Below, piece by piece: positions 11,171-26,010 of a stretch of DNA of 64,000 nucleotides; the first letter of the stretch is position 1; each line of letters opens with the position of its first letter. Both the position numbers and the translations under genes were made by a program. The DNA is from Oscarella lobularis (lineage: Eukaryota > Porifera > Homoscleromorpha > Homosclerophorida > Oscarellidae): the NCBI RefSeq assembly GCF_947507565.1, contig NC_089175.1, positions 6,499,733 to 6,563,732 of the forward strand. The letters are read 5' to 3'. The notes beneath the pieces are model-generated. The model did no database searches. It was not told the origin of the DNA and saw only the letters and a list, made by a program, of their open reading frames with translations.

Positions 11171-11367
11171 AAACGAATCGCATCGACGAAAGCTGCACGT
11201 AACTTGCGCTCAATCGACTACAAGACCAGCGAGAATACGATAGAGACGGCAAACGAGGCGAAAGAAAAGCGAAAAAGTCGGCTATTGTTCATATAGAGCA
11301 TTTTTTTGCTAAGGAGGTGTGTCTGATCAATTTGATTAAATAATTTCCCAATTAATTTATATTTTAG

Positions 11368-11870
11368 TTTGCGGGCGCGAAACGGACACGAGCTGCACAA
11401 GGAAGGATTTTTTTTCGGGAACAGTGGCTGTCGACCTGTGATGCCCGAGTATGAACCCTATATTGAGACTCCAAAAAACGACAAAAATCAAAAGTCGTTC
11501 TTATGACGGGCGAGAGCACGCACATCAACGGTTTCTTCAATTGGATCTTCAGAATTTCACCACAAGATCCTATCCGACTTCTACTCGTTGATAATTAACC
11601 GCAAGCACGGTGGCCTGCACTCGGTCACAAAGACGGCGTATCGAATTCGGCCTCATACTGGTTGCAGGATCAAACAGCTGCTCTACTTGATTGACAGTCC
11701 CGATTTTGGTATCGAAGCCGAAGAGTACGTTGCTCGAACGTACAGGGCGCTCTTCCAGCTCTTTACCAAAATCGACTGCGTGCCACTGAGGATCGTTGTG
11801 GTCCAAATACAAAAGCTCTCCTGCACAACATCCTTTAACGGTTTGGAACGGACGTATTTCAGCGCTCGAT
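11368..11870 (+). pseudogene. Decayed fragment of the FN3/P-loop GTPase gene
   Basis: Matches about 1030-1600 of the GTPase gene: the region before the P-loop, the P-loop itself (shortened here to GESTHING), the switch region and the helix after it. Several small deletions and stops break the frame. Examples are the shortened P-loop, a stop within the VDD segment near 11594-11599, and loss of the TEG residues after the DSP motif. It lies immediately 5' of the intact RhoGEF gene, the mirror image of the left-hand copy. Confidence 0.85.
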
Positions 11871-12293
11871 AATCGATAGTCACGTGACAGTTATTCTTTT
11901 CGGAGGGAACCATGCGAAGAGGGAGCTAGAGACGCTGAACGCATTGGAGAATCAAAATCGTGGCAGTCACGAATATGACGGAGAAATAAAAAGGAGGAAA
12001 AAGAGAACACGTGGAGGAAGGCAGGAGAACTGAAAATCACTGTAATTAGTGAATTTATCAATCCTCAAATCGCTACAAATGTGAAAGGTGTCGTCCGAGG
12101 CATTTAAAAATAAACAAATGGTTTGTTTCCCACCGAACTCGGAGGACGCGCGTTAGCAGAAACATTTTGCAGCTAAATTCCCGTTCCCCGTCGCTCCGGA
12201 CGTAAGACGACCTTGGCATTGGGTTCACCTGCATTCAGGACACCGTCCCGCAGAGATCTAGAGACGGGGACCCCGTCTCGTCCGAAGAGAGAG
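11871..12293. other. 5' flank and leader of the RhoGEF gene
   Basis: No gene is seen from 11871 to about 12140. From about 12150 the sequence parallels 3039-3190. It includes the GAGACGGGG-A-CCCCGTCTC palindrome at 12261-12279 and the leader running into the ATG at 12294. A CACGTG E-box sits at 11881. Confidence 0.5.
12261..12279. repeat. Palindrome in RhoGEF leader
   Basis: GAGACGGGG-A-CCCCGTCTC, 15 bp before the start codon. It would form a 9-bp hairpin in the mRNA leader with an unusually small loop, or act as a palindromic DNA site. The same element is at 3167-3185. Confidence 0.65.
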
Positions 12294-15200
12294 ATGCAAG
12301 AGCGCACGGGGGGAAACGATCTCCACTCTCCTTCCTATTCAAAAGGGAAAGAAGAGCGACGTTCGCTCGTCGAACGAACGGTGACAATCGTTCGCGACGA
12401 ATCGTCGGGCGGCGGATACGGATTGACTGTGAGCGGAGATAATCCCGTTTTCGTTCAATCGATCAAGCAAGGTACGTTGGGAAAGAGAATGAAAACGTTC
12501 GAATCAACGTTCTTTGTTTGCTTAGGAGGATCTGCTTGGAGAGCTGGAGTTCAATCGGGAGATCGAATTCTTATGGTATACAGTAGTCCTCTCTATTTTC
12601 GTGACGTCATCCTCGTGACGATGATGCTAAAGGTCAATGATCAGTATGTGGCGAGAGCTGGACACATTCACGTTGTCCAACTCATCAAAGGCCAGTTTTA
12701 ATTAATTTACAAATTTAGAAAATTATTTCTTTATTTATTTTAGCTGCGAAAATTGTGAATCTTCGTTTGGCGAGCCCCTCCCCTTTGCCGGGAAGAGTCG
12801 AAACAGTGACGCACAGTAAGCTTAGAGAAAATATTTCCTAATACATATTTTGACGTCATTGCGAATTGTTTAGTGGAGAACAATTCCCAGGATCACGTCT
12901 CTGGACAAAGAAATGTTGCCAGTGCGACGATCGAGCGAATGCTACATCAGGAGCAACAATTCTATAAAGTAAATATTTAACCCACACCTGAGCCAAAATA
13001 ATAATTGATTTTCTTTTTTAGGATCGTTGTGAGGAGTATGAGAAGAATCCTGATTCAAAACTAGAGAAAGAAGTCACATTTACATATAATAATATTATGT
13101 ATTTTCTATGGCTAATATTCCTTGCCACTAGATGCACGAATCGAGTGAACGCATTCAAAAGCTTGAGCACCAACTGAAAGGAAACAAAGGCAGAGGTCCT
13201 GGAGGAGGACAAAGAGGTTCGACAGGTAGCCTCCCATCTCGTCTTCACCTCAATCGAAGTGGATCAGGCGAGTTGCTGACGTCATCATCGAACAAAGGAG
13301 GAACGCCCACATCAAAGCGGAAAAAAGCTTCAGCTTCCGTATTTGTCATACCCTTTCAAATGCTATTAATTAATTAATTTTTTGGGTTGTATTAGGGAGA
13401 TGAAAAGAAATCGGTGAATCGACTCCGAGTTCTCACTGGATTTCGAAATTCGGGCTCACCAAAAAAGGATCATGGGAAGCAAAGAAGCCCGGCTCCTTTC
13501 TCTTCGCCGCCGCCGGCAACGACCGAATCGCCGGGGGCGGATCTTACGCCGCCGTCAAAGGGAGATAAACAGCAATTAATTCATCCGTTGTCATCATCTA
13601 CAACATCTCAGTCAGCAGCTGCGTTTATATGCATTGATGATTCCGATGAAGATGAGGAGCTTGTGAGAATGACTAATATATTAATGATTAGATCTATATT
13701 CTTCTCTTTTATCAGTCTCATGAGGGTCCTTTCTGTGATTTGGCTTTGCTCGAAAAGATGCCCGGTTCGTACTTGTGATGTAACATGGCACAGTTTGTTA
13801 TTTATTTATTTATTTTTTAGGTCACATGGCTGTTTTTATTAATTATCTTGTCACCGACGAACGTTGCAATCCCGCTAATATGGTACGTATTAGGACGACT
13901 CTTCTCTTCTTCTTACTGTATTCTGTTTATGACGTCATCAGTTTTTTTACGTGATCAGTGGAATTTATCAGAAACATTTGAACACAAAGGATCTCAGGCG
14001 AATGGCTACGGATGTCTACAATTCCTTTCTATCTCCTCGAGCGGTAAATTATTATTTAGTAAATACTCATTATCCTCATCACTGTCTTTTCATTTAGCCC
14101 CTCAAAGTAGATATGGACGATTCCATTACAAAGCAAATAGGTGCTAATTGAGTGACGCATCGCTTAGCAACACGTGATTATCGTCATCATCATCATCATC
14201 TTTTGTACAGAAACGAGTTTGAAGAGTCGCAGCGGCAACACGAGTGACGAATCATTTCGACCTATATTCAATAAAGCAAGGTAAACATTGCGTCACGTGA
14301 CTATTTATTTATTTGTTTATTTATTATTTTTCATATGTAGAGATCACGAATTTAATTTTGTGTCGCGACAATTAGGAGAGTTTCGTGGGAAGCGAGCTCT
14401 CGGTTTGGGGAGTATGTTTGGAGAAGCCTATCTCACTGGTCTGTAAAAAGAAAGGGTCATCCTTTATATATTTATTTATTTTCATTTATAGACGATTTAA
14501 CACAGCAAGATCACATCGAGGTTGTCAGTCGTCTTCTCACACCTCACCTTCAGCAATTGATCTCCTCTACGCAAACGTATGACTGAGAGAGAGAGGGGGG
14601 GCTTTGGGTTTCGTATCAAATGTCTTTATTTATTTAGATCGAGTGATGAGAAGGAGAAACGGTTCTCAAAACTAAACAATTCCTCTTGGCGCTCTTACAT
14701 TGTTAATGTCCTTTTTAGAGCTGCTTTAGCGTCGTCGATTCTGACGTTCATGCAAGACGTAGGAGTCAAGGTCAAGGTAAACAACAATTATTTATTTATT
14801 TCCTCTTTTATTTCTTCACTGTTCTTCTTCTCTCTCTCTAGCTAAAATTGGATGCAACTAGTGCGGGCAGCGGAAATCGTCCTCAAAGCTTCACGTCCCC
14901 AAAGCCAGTTGTCAGCTCGAGCGCCGCTGGCCGATCATCTCTCTTCAAAAACAACAAGGTAAGCAAAAAAACTATTTTAGAAAACCGGTTTTATGAATTT
15001 ATTTCTTCAGTTTCATCTCATCAAAGGACACGAATTCGTCGCCGTTCATTATCATTACCCAACATTCTGCGATCACTGCAAGGGATTATTGTGGGGATTT
15101 GGCTTTCAAGGCTACAGATGCCAAGGTACACGCGCAATGACGTCATGCCTCTCTATCTCATACATACATATATGTGTAGTGTGTGGCTTCAACGTTCACA

Positions 15201-18200
15201 AACAAAGTTGCAATGACGTCCTTCCCTCTCCCTGTCCTGGTGCAAAGAAAGGAGGCCAAGTGGTATATATATACATTTGATGACGTCATATGATTTGATT
15301 CCTAATATCTATTTCTATAGAAAATTGGTTCACTCTGGGTTGACATGGACAAGAGAAAATCTCCCGGATTAGCTACAAGTAGCTCATCCACCACGGGAAA
15401 ACGTAATCGATATATTATTTATATTTTAAAAATAATCCCTCCCTTCTCTCTAGGCAAGAGCTCCGAAGCAGACCATCTACTCAGCGCAAGTACAACGACA
15501 CTATCAGCAAGCAACTCCTATTCGTCTCTCTACACGGATACGACAAGCATTGCTCCATCGATCGTCGATCCAGCGCAGATGGATTCAATGTCTCTCGCCG
15601 AATCCGACAGAGTTTCATTAGCAAGCGGCGTCGGCGGACGAGTGAATAAATTAGTCAAAACATATGAAGAGACGGCAGCCGCTGTGACGTCATCTCTCTC
15701 GTCGCCGACGTCACAACGAAAGTCATACGACGCCAACGAATCGACGTCATTTTCGGACGATTCGACGGTGAAACGACATCGAATCGGATCGATGGTGAGC
15801 GACAAATCGGCGACACTTCCCTATAAGGGAGACAGTGGAAAGAAGAAAGAAGTGACACGTACGCGTAGTCTAAAATTATCCGAGCGCGATAAGATGGCGA
15901 GGAACTTGAGTCAATATTCCCTTCAAGTCGATCATTCGGCGTCGATGATGAATTTGAGGGAGAATGGAAGCGGAGGAGGAGGGGGAGGAGGAGAGGGCGA
16001 CTTTTTCACGTCTTCCGAAGGCGGACCGCGAATGCTTCTTCCTTCGCCGTCGATGACGTTTGAAGATCAGGAGCTGATGCAGGACGAGGATATGATTGTC
16101 GAGGAGTCGCTCATACCTTGGGTTCAGACTGTCGATAAAATGATGCTCAATCGGATGACGAGGAAGGAAATACGTAGACAAGAACTCATACACGAACTGA
16201 TTTACACGGAGAGAAATCACGTCAAAAAACTCAAAACTTTATACCAGGTACCTACGTAGATTAACATAATTAAATGTATTTTATTAATTTATTTAGGTTT
16301 TCTATACGCCGTTGGTGAAGAGCAAACATTTTAGTCAGGAAAAAATGGACAAGTGGTTTCCTCACATTAGACAACTCGTCGAGCTTTATCGTGAGAATTC
16401 CGCCACAGAATCATCATGTCTTCATTTTTTCTTTAGGCGGACTTATGCTTGCAATGAGAGATAAATTCGAGGAAGGGATGAAAATGAAGGACACGCGTGG
16501 TCAAGTGGCTTTGATTGGCGATTTGATGCTCAGAAGGGTGCACCACATACTAATGTCATGATTTATTTTATATTAGGTTTGTCTATGTTTAGTTCCAAGG
16601 ATACGCTGGAGACAAATTGGTGGAAATATCAGCTGATTTTGCAGCCACCCAAGCGGCGGCACTGGAGCAAATCAAAGTGAGATAAAGAAAAGACATTTGT
16701 TATTATTATTATTAATCCTCTCTATTTTTTTTAGTACGCAAGACAAAAGTCGAAAGACGTCGATCGCTTCTTCTTGGTCTTGAAAAAATTATATTATTTT
16801 TTAAATAATTAAACTGTGTTTGTGCGTTTTTAGAGATGCGAATCGCGTCCTATCTGCGGTCGACTCCAATTGAGCGAATTCATGTCTGTTGTCATATTGA
16901 GACTGACCAAGTATCCTCTCTTGCTTGAGCAAATACTCAAGTACACAGGAAGTACGTGCCGCAGCTAAGACAAATAAAGATTAGGCTAATCAATATTTCT
17001 TCTTAGCTAATCATCCGGATTACGAAAATACAAAAGATGCACTCGACGCTTCAAAGGCAATCAAAGAATCAATGATCAAATATTTTATTATTGACATATG
17101 TATATAGAAAGTTCTCGTCAAAGTGAACGAAATTGTCAAGGCAACCAAAACTAGAGAGGTAGACATAATTATCAGAATAATGTTATTAATTGTTATCATT
17201 ATTCATGACTTTAGCTCCTTTTTGACATTCAAAAGAAGTTGGATATGAGTGGAATCGAAAAGGCGTCGGCTCAATTTGAAGAACTCAAAGTATCCTATAT
17301 GTAGATATTTATTTACGCTTTTATATCGTCATGTGCTTAGGATTTTAATCTTACGGACGAAAACAATGAGCTCTATTTTCACGGTCAACTTGGCTGGAAA
17401 TTGAACAAAAGCCGAACTCAAAGTAAAATAAAATTATATTAATCTTTCACTCACGTGACCATTTATCTATTAGCTGTTTGCCTTCTCGTTTTTCATCACA
17501 TGCTTGTCCTTTTGGAACGAAACGAAGACAAGGATCGATATCAACTCAGAGTTCGACCCGATCCGAATGGAAAAGTCGATCGAAGTCCTGTCATATTGTT
17601 TCAAAATTTACTCGTCCGAGAAGCGGCGTACGATCCCAAGTCGTTCTTCGCCGTTTCCACGACGACGGAAACACCACAAATGTACGAACTCATTTCCCAA
17701 TCCGTAGACGAGAGAAAATTGTAAGAAAGCGTAAATCTACTGTATATATGTATATGCTATTTATATAAGGTGGGAAAACAAAATTGGAGAAGCCATGGAA
17801 ATATGGAAGTCAAGTAGGATCTTTATATAAATAAATATATGATTAAATATAATCTATGGATTAGGTCATGGTGGACGTCGTGCTGCGGAAGAGGAAGAAA
17901 GACGGGCTAGAAGAAGCAAGACACCGAAGAAGACAGACGAAGAGGAGGAAGAGGAGGAAGAAGATCAGGAAAACGATACCATTGCATCTTTGAAAGGTAA
18001 TAAATATTATTACTCTCATCGCATATCTTCCTAATTAATTTATTTCGTCTCGTTCGTTATTTAGAGAAGATTCTAGTCGAGAGTCGAAAAGTTACAGCGG
18101 CTTTGGAGCGTAAATCTCGTCTCATGGAAAAACTGCAGAACCTTGAAAGCAAGCAGATGCAACGTCAGTCTTCAGAGCCAATGAAAAGAGCTCCATCGCC

Positions 18201-19250
18201 TCCCACAGTCATCGCCGCCGCCGCCGCCGCCGCCGACACCGTCGCCACTGCCGGTCCCAAAGAAGGATTGGGAAAACGACGTCATAGCACTCCAGCGTTG
18301 GGAGTGCCTCAGCAACAACGATCTAGGTATTACACTATGTGATTGCTCTTCTAATAATTACATAAGAGGTTGTTTTTCTCTCTAATGTAGACTTTCCTTG
18401 ATTGGTGCACTACGTCTAGGTAAGAATCGCGCAGGGTACATTTTCTCATCTCTCTCACTGTCTAATTTTGATGTGCACGTAGCTGATCGTTTGGCTGAAT
18501 TGGCTAATAAACTGTCGTTGGCCAAAACGGAAGGAGACGTTTTGTCTGACATTGTCACAAAGGTAATAGATAAACTACTATTTTTACCCATTTTAATTAA
18601 ATGTGTTTCTGCCATATAGGATATTGTTGCACACACTTCACAATTGCAGAAAAAATTGAGCAGTTTCTTGGTTAGTTTCCTATCCCCATTCCCTATATTA
18701 AGCTATATGTAATTCATATAATTATTAGAGGGTTAGTCCCCCACCTGCACTGGCAATATTGGAAGAGGATTCATCCCCCGCACCCCTTCGAAAGAAAAAA
18801 GAAAGCTCCGAACTACACAGACCCAGATCAAGGGCACTCGACAAAGGCAATAATACCCAATGACACGTCATCGTATTTATAACTCTTGTCTTCTTAGGTT
18901 TTAGAAAGCCTTCACTCGCTTCTCAGACTTCAAATGAGGCGAGTGAGGACGTACGCGCCGCCAACGACTCCGACTCCTCGTCGACGTCGTCGTCTGAAAA
19001 GAAGAACGTTGAAATAACGAAAGAGCCATCGCCGTCAATTCGACGACAGAGCTCCTTCGACAACGACGACGGCGATAACAAAGACGACAATGATGATGAA
19101 AAGAAGGAGGAGGAGGAGGAGAAAGAGAAGGAGGAGGAGGAGGAGGAGAAAGAGAAGGAGGAGGAGGAGGAGAAAGAGAAGGAGGAGGAGGAGGAGAAAG
19201 AGAAGGAGGGGGGAGGAGAAGGCGACGGCAATTTGAATGTCGTGACGTAA
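12294..19250 (+). CDS. PDZ-RGSL-C1-DH-PH Rho guanine nucleotide exchange factor
   Basis: Multi-exon gene of the ARHGEF11/ARHGEF12/Drosophila RhoGEF2 family, which links Gα12/13-coupled receptors to RhoA. I start at the ATG at 12294, 33 codons before the PDZ. The PDZ domain (about 12390-12770) has the GYGLTVSGDNPVFVQS signature and GVQSGDRIL. RGSL helices follow at about 13700-14780 (MAVFINYL, MATDVYNSFLSPRA). A C1 zinc finger occupies 15010-15260 (HEFVAVHYHYPTFCDHCKGL, CGFNVHKQSC). The DH domain is at about 16140-17160 (ELIYTERNHVKKLKTLYQVF, LTKYPLLLEQILKY) and the PH domain at about 17215-17810. A coiled coil lies at 18065-18330. The tail (18898-19250) is Ser-rich, then a Glu/Lys minisatellite, ending NLNVVT-stop. 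The C1 domain matches the fly member rather than the vertebrate ones. Exon 3 seems to end in a GC donor. Some RGSL exon joints are uncertain. Confidence 0.88.
19105..19210 (+). repeat. GAG/GAA minisatellite encoding acidic tail
   Basis: Imperfect units of about 27 bp built from GAG GAG ... AAA GAG AAG, inside the last RhoGEF exon. They encode alternating Glu runs and KEK. Period and frame are kept, so the tail length can vary without a frameshift. Confidence 0.75.
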
Positions 19251-19642
19251 CTTTTGTTTTTTTTTCCGCCGCCGCCGCCCATCGCTGCCGCCGCCCGTTC
19301 CCATTCCGCTTCTATACGCTCTCACTGTACAGTATTCATACACGCAGAAGAGGCTCTAGGTTTCGACAGCAACATTTTGTAGGACTTTTATATACATAAA
19401 GGCATTTCATTTCCTTTTTGATGGTCATCCTAGCGCGCGCGCGCGCGTGCGCGTCGTTCACGTCGCGCCCTCGCCCACCGGACGTCCATATGATATCGCA
19501 GGCTTTTTTTTGTCTAGCTTCTTCATTAATGGGGGATCCAATTAGGAAAGCGTGGGTGGCGTCGGCGGCGGTTTTCTGACGCCTCTTCGCGCGCAGGCAC
19601 GGACTTTCAGTATCTATTCCCCCGCGGCGGACCCTCGAGACA
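19251..19642 (+). promoter_or_regulatory. Intergenic region / Ig-receptor promoter
   Basis: Holds the RhoGEF 3' flank and a GC-rich area with an alternating purine-pyrimidine (GC)n tract at about 19433-19453. The likely promoter of the Ig receptor follows. A TATA-like TATATACATAAA occurs at about 19389-19400. No other gene is seen. Confidence 0.4.
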
Positions 19643-20498
19643 ATGGACGCTCATCAACGATCGTTTCTCGTCGTTTTCGCCACGCTATGTCTCTCCGTCT
19701 TCGCAGGCAAAGGTTAGTAGTCTAGTGACTCTCACACGCGGAAGTAAAGCGACGATCGAACAAAAGACCCTCTCTTTGTCTCGTTGTCTAGGTTCGGGAT
19801 ATCGATTCGACGTCTATCCTCGAGACGATGCCATCGTCGTCGATCGCTCTCCCGTCACTCTTCACTGTCAATCGCGCGATGAGGACGTCACCCGAAGCGC
19901 TTCTTCCTCCTACGAATGGTTTCTCAACGACGAATCGATCGTCAATACGAGCGCCAATCGACACGAAGTCTTCGCGAACGGATCTCTACACTACGAAACG
20001 CTTTCCATGGCAAGCGGGCCCTCGACTCCACTTCGCTACACGTGCAAAAGCACGCGTCAGAGTGGAACACTCGTCAGCGACGTCGCCACAATTCGATTTG
20101 CATGTATAGAGACTGAAAATAACCTATTATTCGTTCATTTCCCCTCGTCTGACGCGCTCTAATTGCAGATATCGACGACTATTCGTCGTCGGCGCGAAGT
20201 GCGATCGTCCACGCCGTGCCGCGCGGCACCGCTTTCCTCCAATGTCCGTCTCCCACTCCCGCGGGCTTGCCGTCGTCTCGCGTCGTCTGGATCGACGATC
20301 GAACGGGGGCCCCCGTTCGAAATCGTCTTCCCGTGTCTTCGCTAACGAATAATCTGCAAATTCCCAACGTCAATTCGTCGCTCGACGGAACGACGTATAG
20401 ATGCCAATACATCAATGACATGCTAAACAGATCCACTATAAGTCCACCCGTACAACTCAAAGTCGGTACGTAGACAAAAGAAAAAAATTAAACAACTT

Positions 20499-20533
<35 letters not shown>

Positions 20534-23188
20534 TTATTGGTGTTGCTTTTTTAGGGGCGACTTCTAGGAGATTGAGTCTTTTGAGTAGTCAAGAGTCTCA
20601 TACTGTTCTCATGGGCGGTCGCGTTCTTTTCGAATGCGTTCCGTTTTCGGCGACCGTTGCGAGTACCACGTGGTCGCTTCTCTTCAATGGAAGTCGCGTT
20701 GGGCCGACGGTTCGATCCTCTATCATCGGAACAAATTTGAAAATTGTGAACGTTACCAAAGAAGACGAAGGCGAATACGAATGCGAAGCGTCGGCACCGC
20801 CACTTCCGGGTACGAGCCAACCTCAATACTCCTATAAATATTTTCGTCTTACTGTCGACGGTGAGATTTCCTTGATCTATTGAATTAATAAGCGATTAAT
20901 GTTGCTGCACTAGAAATTCCTATTGTGAGTGTGACTCCTAGTGCCGGAGCTCTGAGCCGATCCCAAATGTATTCCGTCAAATGCTCATTTCGCGGAAAAC
21001 CGACGCCCAACGCCTATTGGACGCTCAACGGATTCAAATTGACCGACGTCAAAATGAACGAATTGGGAATCGCGTCGAGCGTTCTCGAAAACGACGAATA
21101 CCAATTAAAAATTTCGCAAGTCGATCGTCGACACGAGGGCTACTATCAATGTTTCGCCTCGAATTTGGTGGGATCAGCGAATGCAGCCGCACTTCTCATA
21201 GTATACTGTAAGAAAGAGATGATAGTCCCTCTCTCTCTCTCTCATATATTGACTTTGGTGCGTGGGTGTGGTTTAGATCCTCCTGATCTCGTTCTTTCGC
21301 CTCAGCCGGCCGACATCTTCGAAGGCACGTCTCTCGTTCTCAATTGCTCCTACTTGGGAAGTCCGCCGCCGACGATCACGTGGTTCCTAGATGACGTCGA
21401 ATTAAATAGCGCTATTGCCGGAATAGAAATCGCAATGCGACACGGCGATCGTCTAACCACGAGTTCGTTACGCGTTGTCAAGGCCACGAATAAACATACG
21501 GGAATCTATTCGTGTCGAGGAGTCAATCCGGCGGCGACGGTCTCCTCTGGAGGCGCCAAAGTAACTGTATACGGTATAAATAGGAGGAGAAGAAAATAAA
21601 TAAATAATCAATATCACGTGGGTTCTTTTTCTTATAGTTGGTGCCGACGTCAGCGTACCGGATCAAGTGGCCGGCCACTTGGGCGCTCCTCTTCTCATCG
21701 TCGCGAAAGTCGTCGGTTTACCCAAACCGACTATTCGATGGTATGTTAATGAGACGCGTCTTCTCGTCGATCGCGACGATCGAATTCGCATTCTGCAAAA
21801 CGGCTCTTTGGAAATTTCGAATCTGCTAATCGACGACGCGACGACGTACAGAGTCGTCGTCACGAACGTCGTTCGAGGCGCCGAAACGTCGCGAATGAAA
21901 CGCGTGGGCGTGTCTATAATTCCTGTAGTCTATGACTTTGACTTGGCGCCGCCTCGCTATTCCATTGGTCAAGAAAGCGTTCGACTTCAATGTCGCGCTC
22001 GAGCGAATCCGCTTCGTTCTCTCTCGTTTACGTGGTGGAAAGGAAACGTTGTCGTCGACGTCGACGTCGAGACGACGCTTATAACCGTGGAAACGGTGGT
22101 GAACGAGACGGACTTCACGGCGACGAGCGTACTAACGATTCGTCGAGTCGCCGAAGAGGACTACGGTAATTACAGTTGCTCGGCGACGAACGCGGGAGGA
22201 CAATCGCCCAAAACCATAATAGGATATATAGGTTAATTAATAAAAGCAAGCCAATGCGTTGCAACATACACGTTTTATTTTAGACGCTCCTGACGTCATA
22301 TCTGAAGCACCTCGACAATCAGAACGTCAGTTCTAAGTCTGTCTCTGAAATATTAATAAATATATACCTGTTTACGTAGGGACGGGTCTTAGTGACGGCG
22401 GCGTGGCTGGTGTCGTCATTACCGTGTTGATATTAACCGCTGCTGTAATCATCATGAGTGCCTACGTCTATCGATATAGGCAGAAAAAATCGGCTGAAAG
22501 AAGTATGGTCTTATATGTACGTACAATAGGTCTTTCACTGTGCACTATGATTAGGTGATGGCACGCCCCCGCCTCAATTGGAAAGGTGCACATGCACTAT
22601 AGTACGAAAGAGTTAATTTCACTCTGTATCTCTCTCTATAGTGTCATGAGATATTCTCAAAATCAAGCGTCTGCTGTCTACTACGCTTCATCTGGACCTC
22701 ATTCCAGAGAAGAAGACAGAAAGGCGACTGCGCCAACGGCCGCGGCTAAAGCGACGTCATCGTCTGGCGCCGCTTCTGTTCCCGCCGACAAGGACATCTC
22801 GTTTCAGTCGTTTGCCGGCAATACGGTGTTGGGTCGACGATCGACTGCCGATACGCCGACGACGCCGAATCCTCTTCGAACGGTTGCTTCTCTAGGTGAG
22901 GAATCGATTGCGCCGCCTGCCTATTCTCCTAACCCGGAAGAGGAGCTCGACGTCCAGGTTGCTTTTCTTCACATGAATTGACGTCAATGCCTCAGTCTAT
23001 GTTCTATAATATAGATTCTGCCTTCTGCTACTTCAATTTCTACGGACATCGATAGCTGTTGCGACGTGAAGCCGAGATATAGTTATCTAGATTCGACGAC
23101 GTCTCGCATGATGGAAGGGGACGTATTTCGACCGGAAGGAGAAGAGAGTGACAAAGACGAAGACACGCACATAAGCAGTGCGCTCTAA
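19643..23188 (+). CDS. Seven-Ig-domain transmembrane receptor with PDZ ligand
   Basis: Signal peptide from the ATG at 19643 (MDAHQRSFLVVFATLCLSVF). Ig-like domains follow, mostly one per exon: about 19793-20104, 20168-20465, 20555-20861, 20914-21208, 21277-21573, 21640-21920, and a seventh to about 22231 sharing the sixth domain's exon. Most show the expected Cys...Trp...Tyr-x-Cys pattern (for example LHCQS, YRCQY; CEASA; CSATN). A transmembrane helix (VVITVLILTAAVIIMSAYVY) is encoded near 22405-22475. The cytoplasmic tail (22480-23188) has several tyrosines and ends in SSAL-stop, a class I PDZ-binding motif. It is a cell-surface adhesion or signalling receptor, broadly nephrin/Dscam/Robo-like in build, but too generic to name. 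Domain six lacks both cysteines. Its upstream neighbour is a PDZ-RhoGEF, which invites a functional link, but that is only positional. Confidence 0.85.
20497..20535 (+). repeat. (ATTT)n microsatellite in Ig-receptor intron
   Basis: About nine tandem TTTA units within the intron between the second and third Ig exons. A similar run is at 29030-29056 in the SIK gene. Confidence 0.85.
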
Positions 23189-23252
23189 CCATTATACATT
23201 GAGCTACTAATAGTGTGTGCAGTAGATCCTGAACATTTTATTTGCTGACGCA

Positions 23253-23362
23253 TTAGACTAATAGATTAGCTGACTCTCACGTAACGCAATTACATATGTG
23301 ACGTGCCACTAATAGATTAGCTGACTCTCACGTGACGCTCATTACACGCATTGCATATGTGC
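23253..23362. promoter_or_regulatory. Two-copy ~59-bp tandem repeat upstream of DCAF8
   Basis: ACTAATAGATTAGCTGACTC followed by CACGTAACG or CACGTGACG and ending in CATATGTG occurs twice, head to tail, about 110-220 bp before the DCAF8 start codon. Both copies hold an E-box-like site and a CATATG box. It is a plausible duplicated upstream control element. Confidence 0.55.
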
Positions 23363-23470
23363 ATATACGGGACGCGCTGACGTACGAACGAAACAAGAAA
23401 GGATTTGTTTTCTTCGAAAGGCGATCGTTATCGACGACGGCGTACGCGCGCCGATCCCCCTCCCCGCGAA

Positions 23471-25918
<2,448 letters not shown>

Positions 25919-26010
25919 ATCATATAGCACGTCCACAGTTTTCTTGTAAATACTTATTAGTCGATTAGATACGATGTCATGGAAACGCGTCAACAGCGCA
26001 CGCTCCAAAC

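Noticed and set aside
18923-19343. Minus-strand Ser/Phe-rich and Leu-rich frames
   Set aside because: They are reverse readings of the Glu/Lys minisatellite of the RhoGEF tail.
20163-20830. Arg-rich frames in the Ig gene
   Set aside because: Out-of-frame readings of Ig exons whose correct frames carry the Cys-Trp-Cys pattern.
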